Origin: Stenocarpella maydis
Taxonomy: Eukaryota > Ascomycota > Sordariomycetes > Diaporthales > Diaporthaceae
Length of the DNA stretch: 64,000 nucleotides
Direction: 5' to 3'
NCBI GenBank assembly: GCA_002270565.1
Contig: NQMI01000018.1
Location: 518,281 to 582,280 of the forward strand
The notes beneath the pieces are model-generated. The model made no database searches. It saw nothing but the letters and a program-made list of their open reading frames with translations, and had not been told where the DNA came from. This document shows positions 24,790 to 36,286 of the stretch, piece by piece. The position numbers and the translations under genes are program-made. The first letter of the stretch is position 1. Each line of letters opens with the position of its first letter.

Positions 24790-25833
24790 TCTGGGCTTTG
24801 AGGGGGGCGGCCGCTCGCGACACTGACCGTGGCTGCTTTATGGGGGCGGTGGCCCGTTCGTGTGTAGCGCTCTGAGCGATAGCTGGTCCTACTTTGCTCT
24901 GGCAGGGGGGCCTTTTTAGCCTTCCTGGAGCCGGCTCACGGCGAGGAAAGCAGCGGGCGAGCGTGACGTCAGGTGGATTCAGGTACCAATTTGATTTCGC
25001 CTGACAGCTGCCTGAGCGTGACTGTGCTGAAAAGGGGTGATGATGGCTATGGGTCAGTCAGTAATCCGCCTGTGAAGCTCGTGGTGATTGCTGATAGCCG
25101 TTGTGGCTGTCGTGGAGAATGGATGGGCGAAGCGTGAAGCCTGACGGTTTGACGTATGCACAGCCGTCACGGGAGGTGGCTAAACGACCTACCAACCTAG
25201 GTACCTTACTTCCCTCCATAGGCACTTAGTTACCTACGCTACGTACCGAGGTTCAACAGCCTACACTAGTACCTCCACGTCCACAGACAATATTCCACAA
25301 CGCTCACTTTGTAACAAGACGAAGTATTTTGACCTGAAAAAAAAACCAAATAGTTGAATTAAGGAAATGGTGACTGCCAGGAAATTCATTGCACTGGTGT
25401 ATTATGGGAATAGCCCTCTAGCCCCGTCCAGCTCATTACAGAGCGCTATGTCAGTGATGTATACAAACAACCCTATGTATGATAGGGCACACGCAGCCCG
25501 GGGGCCTAAGCAGTGGGCTGTGACCAATGGCAAGGCTGGCGGGGGTGGGCCCCCCAACTCGCTACAGGCGTCCAAACTCTGACACCAAGGAAAAGAGAGC
25601 AAGGCCCATTTGCCCATCAGCCACCTTTGATCTGACCCTTCCCCATCCATAAAATCTTACGAAACCCCGCCGGCCCTTGAAGACACCACACACATACCTG
25701 CCACGAGCTCTTCCCTTTTCCTTTGTCTTCATAAGGGACTCTCCTCAAGACCTGCAACCCTGCGACATTGCGAGGCTGCCGTCTTCCACACTGATCGAGA
25801 GAAAGTCGCTCCGGCGTCCAACCCAGCCTCAAA
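24790..25833. other. Divergent intergenic region, DUF1770 / eRF1
   Basis: It contains both promoters. A CCTAGGTA motif sits at about 25196. The last 150 bases before the eRF1 ATG are C/T-rich, as in fungal translation-gene leaders. No gene recognised. Confidence 0.6.
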
Positions 25834-27545
25834 ATGAGTGACGCACAGGCTAACGTACGTTGCTGCTGCATCCGCATCTTAATTCCCGCTCCCAGCCAGT
25901 GTTCCGCCTCTTCTGCCAACGGAGGCCCCGTCGTCTCGTGTCCCACTGTCGACTGCACATGGGCCTTCTGTGCTTCTGATGCATCTGCTAACACGCCAGT
26001 TTTGTAGGAAGCCGAGAAGAACGTCAGCCCATCCTTTCCCAGCCCCCTGCGCCCCAACATGCACGCTGCGTCGCCCGACCCGGGTGTGTATGTTGTCTTG
26101 CGCATCCAGGCTGACTGAAGACTGCAGATCGAGATATGGAAGGTCAAGAAGCTCATCAAGAGGCTCGAGGCCGCTCGTGGTAACGGCACATCCATGATCT
26201 CCCTCATCATCCGTATGTCTTGTCCCCCGCCGAGACGCGCCGGGTATCAGCGCGGCTGACTGACCTCCCGTTCCCACCAGCCCCCAAGGACCAGGTCTCT
26301 CGTGCTGCAAAGATGTTGGCTGAAGAATACGTACGTATCACCCGCATTGCACGCTCATAATACCACAGCAGCATACTGACACCGCGAAAACAGGGCACGG
26401 CGTCCAACATCAAGTCGCGTGTCAACCGGCAGTCTGTCCTGTCTGCCATCACCTCCACCCAGCAGCGTCTGAAGCTGTACAACAAGGTCCCTCCCAACGG
26501 CCTGGTCGTCTACTGTGGTGAAATCTTGACTTCCGAGGGCAAGGAACGCAAGGTCAACATCGATTTCGAGCCCTTCAAGCCCATCAACACCTCGCTCTAC
26601 CTCTGTGACAACAAGTTCCACACCGAGGCTCTCGCCGAGCTCCTCGAGTCTGACCAGAAGTTCGGCTTCATCATTATGGACGGTAACGGCGCGCTTTTTG
26701 GCACCCTCAGCGGCAACACCCGAGAGATCGTCCACAAGTTCTCGGTCGACTTGCCCAAGAAGCACGGTCGTGGTGGTCAGTCTGCCCTCCGTTTCGCCCG
26801 TCTGCGAGAGGAGAAGCGTCACAACTACGTCCGCAAGGTCGCAGAGTTGGCCGTCCAGAACTTCATTACCAATGACAAGGTCAACGTGGCTGGGCTCATT
26901 CTCGCTGGTTCCGCCGATTTCAAGAACGACCTGAACGCGTCCGACATGTTCGATAACCGTCTCGCCTCCAAGGTCATCAAGGTTGTCGACGTCTCATACG
27001 GTGGAGAGAACGGCTTCAACCAGGCCATCGAGCTTGCCTCCGAGACTCTTGGCAACGTCAAGTTCATCCAGGAGAAGAAGCTCATCGGAAAGTACTTTGA
27101 GGAGATCAGCCAGGACACCGGCAGGGTCTGCTATGGCATCGAGGACACGCTCAAGGCGCTGGAGCTCGGAGCTGTCGAGACCCTGATTGTCTTTGAGAAT
27201 CTCGAGATCAACCGGTGGACGCTCAAGGACGCAAACGGGGCCGAGTACATTGTGCACACGACCAAGCAGCAGGAGACCTCTGGCGACCGCTCCATGTTCA
27301 TGGACAAGTCCTCGGCCTCGGCAGGCCAAGAGATGGAGGTTGTGACCCAGGAGTCCTTCCTCGAGTGGATTGCGGAGCACTACAAGGACTTCGGTACAAC
27401 CCTGGAGTTTGTGTCGGACCGATCGACCGAGGGCAACCAGTTCGTCAAGGGCTTTGGTGGAATCGGAGGCCTTCTGCGCTACAAAGTCAACTTTGAGCAG
27501 TTGCAAGATATCGACGACGACGACGATGACTACTACGACGATTGA
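25834..27545 (+). CDS. sup45: Eukaryotic peptide chain release factor 1 (eRF1/SUP45)
   Basis: Five exons (25834-25854, 26008-26022, 26128-26212, 26281-26330, 26394-27545) encode 440 aa, the usual length. eRF1 reads all three stop codons in the ribosomal A site and triggers peptide release with eRF3. Stop-recognition motifs are intact: NIKS at residues 62-65 and YLCDNKF from Tyr126. The catalytic GGQ is at 184-186. The C-terminus is acidic and ends DDDYYDD. Exon 2 is only 15 nt (EAEKN) and its intron begins GTCAGC, a weak donor, but the joined [21 protein letters not shown] text matches the family exactly. The TGA stop is followed by C, and the frame remains open for 72 codons (see the separate entry). 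Confidence 0.97.
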
Positions 27546-27764
27546 CAGTTTGAATCCCTCGTGAACGACGAGGGCTCTTCAACTCAAGCAATCCCGTCCG
27601 AGCCGACGACGGCTGCCGATCCTCAGAAGCCGGCGCCCAAGACAGCGTCCGGGAAAGTCTCACCTGCGCAGCGGCGCCTGATGAAGGGCTTCGGTGCCAA
27701 CCCCGGCCAGTCGCCTCACCAGGCCGTACGGCCGTCACCGCTCCGCTCCGTCATGACGGCATGA
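27546..27764 (+). other. In-frame open extension after the eRF1 stop (possible readthrough)
   Basis: Directly after the eRF1 TGA the same frame runs for 72 sense codons to a TGA at 27762-27764. By eye, roughly 70 percent of its third positions are G or C, as in the coding exons here. The predicted tail is Pro/Ser/Thr/Ala-rich with a basic patch (SPAQRRLMKGFG). It might be a readthrough product, an alternative C-terminal exon (an AG acceptor lies at 27548-27549), or simply 3' UTR open by chance. Confidence 0.4.
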
Positions 27765-28687
27765 GGGCTTCTTGAGTTAGAGAAACACGGTGGTAGGTTC
27801 AATCCCTCATCATGCCTCTGGCCCACCCAGCTGGGGATCGCGCAGTTGCTGAAGTGTACCGTCAGAAGCGTTGCCTGTGGTGTCCCTGGGCGCCGAGAAG
27901 TTGAAGAGCCCAGAAGACGCCTAAGTTGCGGGGCTGCCAAAGACAGGGCAGATGGAGAAGGATAGACGCAAGGGAGACTGATGTTGGTATGGGTGTAGAC
28001 CTGGTTGCTGATCTATCGTCGGGAAAATGCCCAGAGCAAGACAACAGTCTTGTCCAGTCGGTGGACGCACAGCTGTAGTCACTCTTGCTCCTTGCTTTTG
28101 AGTCGCTCGTTTCGATTGATAGTGCTACACACAAAATCCAACTTGATACGCTCTTTCGACTCGTGTGTCACGTCCCACAACGGCGGAGCTTGGCACATGT
28201 GCGGGAACAAAGCTGAGGGGCTGGCCGCCTTGATACACTCACTGGATTACCTGATGGTGGTGCTGTTGGGGATGCACAGCACGACCAGCCGTAACAGGTT
28301 TTCGGGGAGCTCCAGCTCCGGTTCAAATCGAGCATTTCGGGATGGGGACTGGGCGTCGTTGCTGGCGTTGCTTGAATAGCCCCCGAAGACCGGCCCCTCC
28401 GCAGCCCGCACCTGCGCACCACCACCACAATCCTGGCCCAACCAGGAGCGGAACAAATGTAGGATGTGCATAATAAAAGCGCCTCACGCACCCAAGAATG
28501 GCAGTCATGACTGCTCGATCTGCTCCTCTCGGTTGACTGCTTTCATCATTGGCAATTAATTTTTGTGGACATGCAAGTCGGTTTTCGCTGACGATTGGGC
28601 TCCTCAAGAAATTTTCTGAGCCCAGGTTTCGTGCATGACTCCCGCCTAGCCAGAGCTTCCTACGTTAGAGACAAGGGCACAGCAGCC
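27765..28687. other. Intergenic region
   Basis: It lies between eRF1 and prephenate dehydratase. Only short open frames were seen. It should contain the eRF1 3' UTR and the promoter of the downstream gene. Confidence 0.6.
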
Positions 28688-29756
28688 ATGGTACAGACCA
28701 AGCACCAGGGCGAGGGCGAAACGTGCCCAAAGAGGCCGCTGGTTGCCTTCCTCGGCCCTCCCTCCTCCTTCACACACCAGGTGAGTATCCGGGTCAGCCC
28801 GAGCCCGTGGCAAATAATCCGTACAGTTCAAGATACATAGCATACGGAGCGGCTAACACCCCGGCCCTCAAAAAAAGGCCACCAAGGCGGCCTTCTCAGA
28901 GGATGAGAACACGCTCGACCCGGTGGCCACGATAAAGGACGTCTTCGACGCCGTGGCGGCCGGCACCGCCGACTACGGCGTCGTGCCCTTTGAGAACTCG
29001 ACCCACGGTGTCGTCACCTTCACGCTGGGCTACCTGGCCGACCGCGGCGGCGACTACGGGTCCCTGAGCGTCTGCGGCGAGGTGTACATTGACGTGCACC
29101 ACTTCCTGCTGGGCCGCCGCCGCAGCGACGACGACGACCTCTCGCACATCCGCCGCGTCTACAGCCACCCGCAGGCCTTTGGGCAGACGCAGGGGTTCGT
29201 GTCGCACCGCCTCCCCGCGGGCGTCGAGACCATCGACGTCAGCTCGACGAGCAAGGCGGCTGAGATGGCCGGGCTCGACGCCTCGGGGGCGACGGCGGCC
29301 ATCTCCAACGAGAGCGCCGCGGCGGCGTTCGGGCTCGACGTGCTGGCGCGGTGCATCGAGGACAGGGACGACAACGCGACGCGCTTCTTTGTGCTGCGGC
29401 AGCGGGGGACGGGGGATGGCAAGGGGGTAGAGCGAGCAGCGGCGGCCGAGCACGAGGCATCACCAGCACGGGCAGGGGCCGCGGGGGGCCACAAGAGCCT
29501 CGTCTCGTTCACGGTGCCGCACCGCTCCCCTGGCGCGCTGGCCGCCGTGCTGGACGTCTTCAGGAAGTTTGGGCTGAACCTGACGAGCATAAACAGCCTG
29601 CCCAGCCTCATCCAGCCGTTCCACTATCTCTTCCTCGTCGAGTTCGACGGGAGCAGGTACCACGACCGCGAGGGAAAGGTCGAGGCAGCGCTGGGCGAGG
29701 TCGCCAAGGTGGCCCAGAGCTCGCGGTGGTTAGGGAGCTGGGAGGACCGGCGGTAG
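28688..29756 (+). CDS. pha2: Prephenate dehydratase (phenylalanine biosynthesis)
   Basis: Two exons (28688-28780, 28878-29756) joined in phase 0 give 323 aa. The enzyme converts prephenate to phenylpyruvate. The N-terminal catalytic domain starts VAFLGPPSSFTHQ/ATKAAF and carries YGVVPFENSTHGVV, VYSHPQAFGQ, and the catalytic Thr-Arg-Phe triad at residues 199-201. An ACT regulatory domain begins near residue 236 (SLVSFTVPHRSPGAL). In place of the ESRP element used for phenylalanine binding in bacterial enzymes it has NSLP (about 29590), which may alter feedback control. A low-complexity linker of Ala/Glu/Arg joins the two domains. The intron has a CTAAC branch-like motif (about 28853) and an acceptor after a run of A, not pyrimidines. 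It is convergent with the WHIM1 gene. Confidence 0.95.
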
Positions 29757-30112
29757 ATGCATCTTGTCACATCAGGCGTCACCGTGTACGCCTGTGAGCA
29801 GGGAGGAAGCAGGACATCTTGCTTCATGTGTTACTTTTGATGCTCCTTGGCAAAGCCTCTACCGGCAAATAGTACTACGACCACAACTGCCCTCTTCCGG
29901 GGCCCCAAGATGCGGACTTCATTTCCCTCCCAAGGTTCACCGCCCGCCTTGACACGCATCCTGCTACGTAACAATTTCCATCTAATATGGGACGACGCCT
30001 GGCGCAGGACCGTGTAACAAGCTGTGTATCTTCTATTCCGCCTAGCCCTTGGACTCCCAAACAATCAGGACAGCATTTTTGGTCCGTCAACGCTGGTAAG
30101 AGAATGAGACTG
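29757..30112. other. Short intergenic region between convergent genes
   Basis: 356 bases between the stops of prephenate dehydratase and the WHIM1 gene. Nothing recognised beyond presumptive 3' UTRs. Confidence 0.6.
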
Positions 30113-32452
30113 CTAATCCCGGTTCGCCGAGGTCATGGCCGCCCGCGGCTTCTCAGGGCTGCCTCTGAGGGCCAGGGAGGCCGGCGCAGGACCCGCCTGC
30201 AGCTTCAGATTGCCATTGGGAGCTGCAACACGGTCGACTGTGGGCAGCTCAGGCCTCGCCGCCACGTTCTGAGCGGCCTCGGGTATCTTGGTAGCGCTCG
30301 CTGGGGCCGAGCTCTCAGCAGCCGGCGTCGACGGCAGATCCTGAGCCTGCTTTGGAGCAGCACCTGGCGCTTGCGGCGTTGAGCCTGAGGCAATGCCTGG
30401 CTCTGCGCGCTTAAGCGGTGCGGCTTGGATGACGTCTCCAGTATGTTCAGGCTCGTGCTCGGGAATGTCGCTGGCGCTACCATCCGAAGCAGACTCGGCT
30501 GCCTCGGGAGAGGACGCGATATTTGATGGCGTCGAGGCCGAGTCTGTTGAGCCACCGCGTTTCTTTGCCAGCCGTTTTGCCTTGCCATCCTCACCAAAGT
30601 TGACTTTGATGTGCAACTTCACCACACGACTATCGGTCGAGTCGGGGCTCTCAGGGGCGACATCTTCATCTTCGTCCACAGCATCATCCTCAAACTCTTC
30701 CTCATCCTCGGTCTCATCTTGGGGAATGTGGTCGTCCTCACCGCCAAAATCTGCCTCAGACTCGTCATCGTCATCGTCGTCAGACACGTAGGGTCTGTTC
30801 CGCTTCCGAGAGCCGGGCCAGCCGTTTGTGGCATGTTGTGCGGCGGCAGTTCGTCTGGGCCTGCCAGTGGGTCCAATCTCTGGCGCCTCGCTCATCTCAG
30901 TATCCAGGCTGCCACCGTTTGCGTCGTCGCCCTGAATGCTGGGCGCAGCGCTTGCATCGCCATTGCTCATGTTGTCGGCAGTGAGCCGGGGAGGGGGCCT
31001 CGACTGGCGGCCGCTTGCCGTGATAACAGGGCCAGCCTCAACAGGAGTGTGGTTTCGGGTGTTTCGCGTCGATCGGCGGTTATTAGTCGAGTCGGTGTAG
31101 AAGTCTTCGTCATCGGAGTAGGTGTATTTGACCCGCTTCCCTCTCGTTCGACCCTCGTAGAGAGAGAAACCAGGCTCCGGTCGGCGGAAGCGTTCCTTTT
31201 GCGTGCGTCTGTACTCGCGTCGCTTGCGTTTCTGTGGACATGTGTGCGTCAGCTCGTCGCCTCCCAAGAATGTGCATGTGATGATAGGCGCAGGTCGAGG
31301 CAGCAGTGCGGTGATGCACACACCTCCTCCTTCTCCTCGAAGTTTGCGATATTGTTCAAGATGCTCTTGCTGAGCTTGCGCGCGTTCTGGCCGTTGTCCC
31401 TGCCCAGCTTCTCGGCAAGAGCCTTGGCCTCGTCAATGCTACCGGCAACATTTATCCACTGCCTGTTGTACAAGGCGGCTGGGTTGCCCTCCCTGTATAT
31501 ACGGAACGAGCAGTTGTCGTCTCCCTCAACCAGGTAATAGCGGCGCTTTTCGCTGTCGTGGCCCCATGGCTGGACAGACAGGGGTTGGTTGAGATCGTCG
31601 GCGGTGCGTTTCTGATTGTAGCTGGTATTGACCAAGGCCTTGACGGCGTCGGAGTACCCCAGGGCCCAGAGGGTCAGGGTCTTGAGTAGAAGGACCTGTG
31701 ATTGTAGCGCGCCATCAGTGCTTGCACTTAGAGAGATTCCTGAAAGCTTATGCCGCTTACTCGCTCTGTGGGCGAGATGGTCTGGAAGGTTGCGCCGCCT
31801 GCGAGGGGGCTCCGATCGTTCCATTCACGGGGCCATTGAGGCTTGAAGTCTTTGCCATTGATGGCATCCTCACTCAGTGCCTTGTGGTAGTGTCCGATCC
31901 TGAGTGCCAGGGTAAGCCAGGCGCGCGTTTGGTGGGGCAGGTGGTAAGACCGCGTACTTGATGTCTTGCTTCCGGTTCAGAAGCAGGCCGAGAACAACAC
32001 ACAGAAACTGCTCGACTCGCTCGGCAGGAGGGTCTTGTTGGATGTCCTGCTCGAATTCGAGGGGACCAAAATGCGCCAGAGACCGGGGCATGACACTGTC
32101 GAATCGCTTGCGGAACATGACAATGAACTGCGAGGTTGGTGAGCCGGGGTTGCGGCAACGCGACCGCGCATTTTCGCGTCTTTCCGTAGGTGTGACGCGA
32201 CAAACTAGCCTCATGACTTACTGCAATGTCTGGATTGTCTGCAAAAACGTAATCGTGGGGCGGGGAGGGCTCCCTCTTGCGCGTCGGAGGCGACATCTCC
32301 CTCTTCCTTGCCTCGATGGCTTCGTCCTTGGAGACGCGATGGAAGAACTTCAGAATGCCATTCTGCGGCTTCAGCTCGATTTCCGACTCGTCGCCAGAGG
32401 GAGCTGGGGATAAAGAAGAGACAGAAGACAATTCAGACGAGTCGTCGGCCAT
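30113..32452 (-). CDS. WHIM1-domain chromatin protein (ISWI-accessory type)
   Basis: Five exons (32452-32222, 32127-31958, 31899-31761, 31695-31324, 31231-30113) encode 676 aa; every join keeps phase. A DDT-like helical segment (FIVMFRKRFDSVMP, HFGPLEFEQDI) starts at residue 78. It is followed by a WHIM1-type block: GHYHKALSEDAINGKDF, then RVLLLKTLTLWALGYSDAVK at about 180-199. WHIM motifs in ISWI-remodeller partners measure linker DNA. The DLNQPLSVQPWG/KRRYYLVEG/FRIYRE segment (about 210-250) and RPEPGFSLYEGRTRGKRVKY (about 321-340) are typical of the fungal family. The C-terminal half is disordered, with acidic runs (about 430-480) and Ala/Pro/Ser-rich text. I infer a nuclear remodelling cofactor. 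I cannot say which remodeller it serves. Confidence 0.78.
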
Positions 32453-34574
32453 TCTTACCTTGGCTGCTGACGACTTCGTTGCGGTTGCAGGTTGCAGTGT
32501 GGGAGTGCTGGTTGCAGTGGAGGAAGGAAAGTTCCAATGAAGTAAGGCTCGGTGACGGAATGGAGGCAGGTGGTCCCGCTAAGCTAAAGATCGAGGAGCC
32601 GCACGACGACCACAAGGCAATGTGATTCGCCGAATCGGATTAACACAGACATATCAATGCTTCCATTATGCCCGCCCTGGTTCTCACTCCTCTGCCTACA
32701 TGACATTCACCTGCTTCCTGCCCCGTGCTGCCCAATCCAACGTCCTTGTCTCCGGTTTTGCAGCCGCGTAGATAGCATGGCTTGGGAACAACCCCTCTGG
32801 TCGCCTCTCCTCGTGTCGTCTTATCATGAATAAGCCCGGCTTCGGATGCCTCCAGTCTGGGATCAATGTGGGCTTCAGGTCGCAATAGCCCGTGGCCGTT
32901 CACAAACTCTCGGCCATCTCTGTCCGCGTCGCCCTTTAGTTATCGCCCCAACAAGGGTCCCATGGGTGTATATTGTGGAGATATTCACTTCTCTGCGGAA
33001 GTGTTGCCGCCGGCCCCGCAGATCAACGCATGATGGTCGTTGCCCGCATCTTGAGCTTGCATCCATTCGGGGGTCTTGGCGGCAACCATCCCGCCGTCAT
33101 AGATAAGCGCGTTGCTCCCATCCTCCTTGTGTTGTCCACTGCGCCGAAAAATGTCGACCAGTATCGAGCCAACTCCAACAGAAAACCGTTCGGGCCCGTG
33201 CACCCCGGTTGTCGACCGAGGCGAAGCAAAAATCATGCAAAAGAGCCGCTTGGTTCCTCAAATACCAACACCCGCAAGTATTGGGGTGGACAGGCCGCCT
33301 CCGGGGAGGGGTTGTTTGTGTCTTGTATTGGGGGCGTCCCGGCACTTTATCCCAACAGTATCCGCTTGCAGTCAAGTAACCCCATGGAGTTATTTGACGC
33401 GAGGCATTAGAAAAGACAAGTTTCCTGGGTTCAATGTTGTTCTGGCTCACAAATTGGCTTTGATCGTTTGAGGTAGTGCTGATTCAGGCAAACCGTGTTC
33501 CTTGTGTGCTGCAACGGCGCCAGGTGAGTGCCACGGGAAAATCGCGCAACTCAAGCGCTCCATCACATAGCTGGCCAGATCTATGAACGAGGGCATCGTG
33601 AAAGCCCAGTGCCAACCACTAGCGCCAACAGTCGATTCGCAGCGGCTTTGGAGCAACCCGCAGCAGCCGGAGTAGCAAACAACCCGCTTGGGATCAGTGT
33701 TTTGAGTGGCATCGGCCTTGAGGGATGCCTGCATAAAGACTGCACTTGCGCCTTTCCCGTGCACGGGGTGCTGATGATGGCTTTACTTGGGTTTCCCACC
33801 TCATCTGGCGATGCCGCAGCGTGATAGGGCCTGATAGCTGGCTGCAGTGCGAGTTTCACACTCCAGCTGCGTACCTGGTTCCCGGGTGCGGGCCTATCAA
33901 GCCGAGTTGAATCAACACCACGCAATCGCGAATCGATCAAGTATGAGAGCTTTCTCACATGATTCCCAGTCATTCGACTAGGGAACGGGCCGTAACAATG
34001 AAGCACCTGGTCTGAGTGGTCAAGACCTCTGCACTGTCAAGAAGCCCATTACGGATATAGGACCTGTTCGGAAAGTCAGCTCTCGACAACTAACATGGTT
34101 GGGAGGATGCAAGGACCTACCTGTGGGTGAAGCTGGCGATGATGATGAGTTGTATTGATCTTGGGCCGAGCTGTGAGGTTTCGTTCTGGACAGGCTGACA
34201 ATGCTGCGGCGTCGCACGGGCCCGCAGGCGTGTGTTTTTGCGCCATGCCCAAAACAGCCTAGTGCGGCCACAAAATCAAGAAGTCGTTTCCTGCCCTTTC
34301 CTACCTTCTAAAATTCAGCGCAGGAACTCGGCCTCCACGACAAATCATCACAACAACCCCATCAAACTGCCCGTAAGTCCACCACCCGCCCGCCCGTTTG
34401 GATCCTGTCGCTTGATTGAGAAGGAAGCGGTCTTCGAGTCGTCCGTCTCAGCCCGACGAGATTGCGCCCAACCCCCTACTCTCTCGCCGTGCAGTGTGCA
34501 AACCACACAGATCCAACCGCGAAAACTTACATCTTCGTCCGCAAGCAGGTGACGCCCCAGACCCCGCAGCCAAG
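32453..34574. other. Intergenic region upstream of the WHIM1 gene and RPL2
   Basis: About 2.1 kb between divergent genes. Only short open frames without recognisable content. The last 350 bases carry the RPL2 promoter and leader. Confidence 0.6.
34373..34548 (+). other. Possible 5' UTR intron of RPL2
   Basis: A strong donor (GTAAGT at 34373) lies 202 bases before the RPL2 ATG. A CTTAC branch-like motif near 34526 precedes an AG at 34547-34548. Leader introns are common in fungal ribosomal protein genes. Later AGs (34560, 34569) are alternative acceptors. Confidence 0.45.
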
Positions 34575-35534
34575 ATGGGACGTGTTATCAGGAACCAGCG
34601 CAAGGGTTCGTCGCCCATCTTCAAGGCCATCACCCGATTGAGGAAGGCCCCCGCCAAGTTCAGGACCCTCGACTACGCCGAGCGACATGGATACATCCGA
34701 GGTGTCGTGAAGCAGATCGTCCACGACCCGGGCCGTGGCGCTCCTCTGGCCAAGGTCGTCTTCCGCGACCCCTACAAGTTCAAGCTGCACACCGAGACCT
34801 TCATCGCCAACGAGGGCATGTACACCGGCCAGTTCATCTACGCGGGCAAGAACGCCGCCCTGACCGTCGGCAACGTCCTGCCCCTGGGCTCCATGCCTGA
34901 GGGTACCGTCGTCAGCAACGTCGAGGAGAAGGTTGGCGACCGTGGCGCCCTGGGCCGCACCTCGGGCAACTACATCACCATCATCGGCCACAACCCCGAC
35001 GAGGGCAAGACCCGTGTCAAGCTGCCCTCGGGTGCCAAGAAGGTCGTCCACAGCACCTCCCGTGGCATGATCGGAATTGTTGCTGGTGGTGGCCGAACGG
35101 ACAAGCCCCTCCTGAGTATGTCATGCCTGAGAATCTGCAATCTCTGGGGGCGGGAGCACGCGACCAGCCCGAGGAATATGGGCCTGGGCGCTGCTACTGG
35201 TTCCCACAGGGGGTTGAGAGGTAGCAAAGAGTAGTAGGATGCTGACCAGTCGAACAGAGGCTTCCCGCGCCAAGCACAAGTTCGCCGTCAAGCGCAACTG
35301 CTGGCCCAAGACTCGTGGTGTTGCCATGAACCCCGTGGACCACCCTCACGGTGGTGTAAGTAAAAGTGACTTTACTCTCAGCCATCTGGATCTGACACAC
35401 CATCACAGGGTAACCACCAACATATCGGCAAAGCCTCCACCATCAACCGCTACGCTGTCCCCGGTCAAAAGGCTGGTCTCATCGCTGCCAGACGGACTGG
35501 TCTGCTGCGTGGTACCCAGAAGACGAAGGACTAG
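34575..35534 (+). CDS. rpl2: 60S ribosomal protein L2 (uL2)
   Basis: Exons 34575-35115, 35258-35355 and 35409-35534 encode 254 aa, the exact length of yeast Rpl2. uL2 is a core protein of the large subunit near the peptidyl transferase centre. The sequence [11 protein letters not shown], the long conserved body and [21 protein letters not shown] are family hallmarks. The latter contains the histidine-bearing loop important for peptidyl transfer and is split by intron 2 after HPHGG. Joins are phase 1 and phase 0. The frame is open for 53 codons upstream of the ATG, but that text is unrelated to uL2 and lies in the leader. Codon use is strongly C-ending, as expected of a very highly expressed gene. 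Confidence 0.97.
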
Positions 35535-36286
35535 GGCTGTCGCTGATTTCATGGGTTGGGGTTTACGGATTGCTTTGATATCTTGGTCTTACGTGTTCTG
35601 GTACTAAAAGGGCGGTTCATGATGAAACCACCGCTTAAGGGTAGTACCTCGGGATTAACGGAATACAAAAGAAAATGATTCCTATACCAAAACTGGCGGT
35701 TCGGTGTCATGGTGGACTTGGACGTCTGTTGCCCCAAGTTCGTTCGGATACGGGGGCAAGGGCCCACGATGCCGCTGGGGAGGTAGATCTGAGAGACAAA
35801 GGAGCAAGGAGCGTGTCAGGCAATTCTTCCTGTCTGGTTCCGAGAGCATGGACGCAGAGTGGCATCATGTGCCAAGCTAGTACGACTGATCACCCAACCT
35901 GCCTCTCGCCACGCCACACCACAAGTGAACCATATGAAACTGTCATTATAATAAGAGTCCGTCTGCCCGGCTTTGACGAGCTTGCAGCAGTCAGCCCCGG
36001 GCCATACAAACGTGCCGTCTCTGTGTCTGACTTGGAGAGGAGCACCCCGACCGACTCGGGAGTGTTTACTAACATGACGGGCACGCCATTTGCCCTTTGG
36101 CTACCCCGAGCGGTCTGCAGGCCGGGGTCCGTAACCCGAGCTTACAGGGGGGGGATCTTTTCACCCCGCTGTCCCTCGTCGTCCCAGCACTTCTTCAACC
36201 CCACCTCCGCTGTCCCCAGAATCCCTCTTGCACAGAGACCGAGACACTTCCGCGCAACCACCACCACCCAAAGCCAATTGAACAGA
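35535..36286. other. Intergenic region
   Basis: RPL2 3' UTR and adenosine kinase promoter. C/T-rich and CACC-rich leader sequence precedes the kinase ATG. No gene recognised. Confidence 0.6.

Noticed and set aside
28240..28330. tRNA-like T-loop text (GGTTCAAATC)
   Set aside because: No matching acceptor, D or anticodon stems can be formed around it.
34416..34574. In-frame upstream extension of RPL2
   Set aside because: The 53 extra codons are unrelated to uL2, and the ATG at 34575 gives exactly the family length. The stretch is better read as leader, possibly with an intron.
35116..35257. Possible snoRNA in RPL2 intron 1
   Set aside because: No C box (RTGATGA) paired with a D box and no H/ACA signature is visible.
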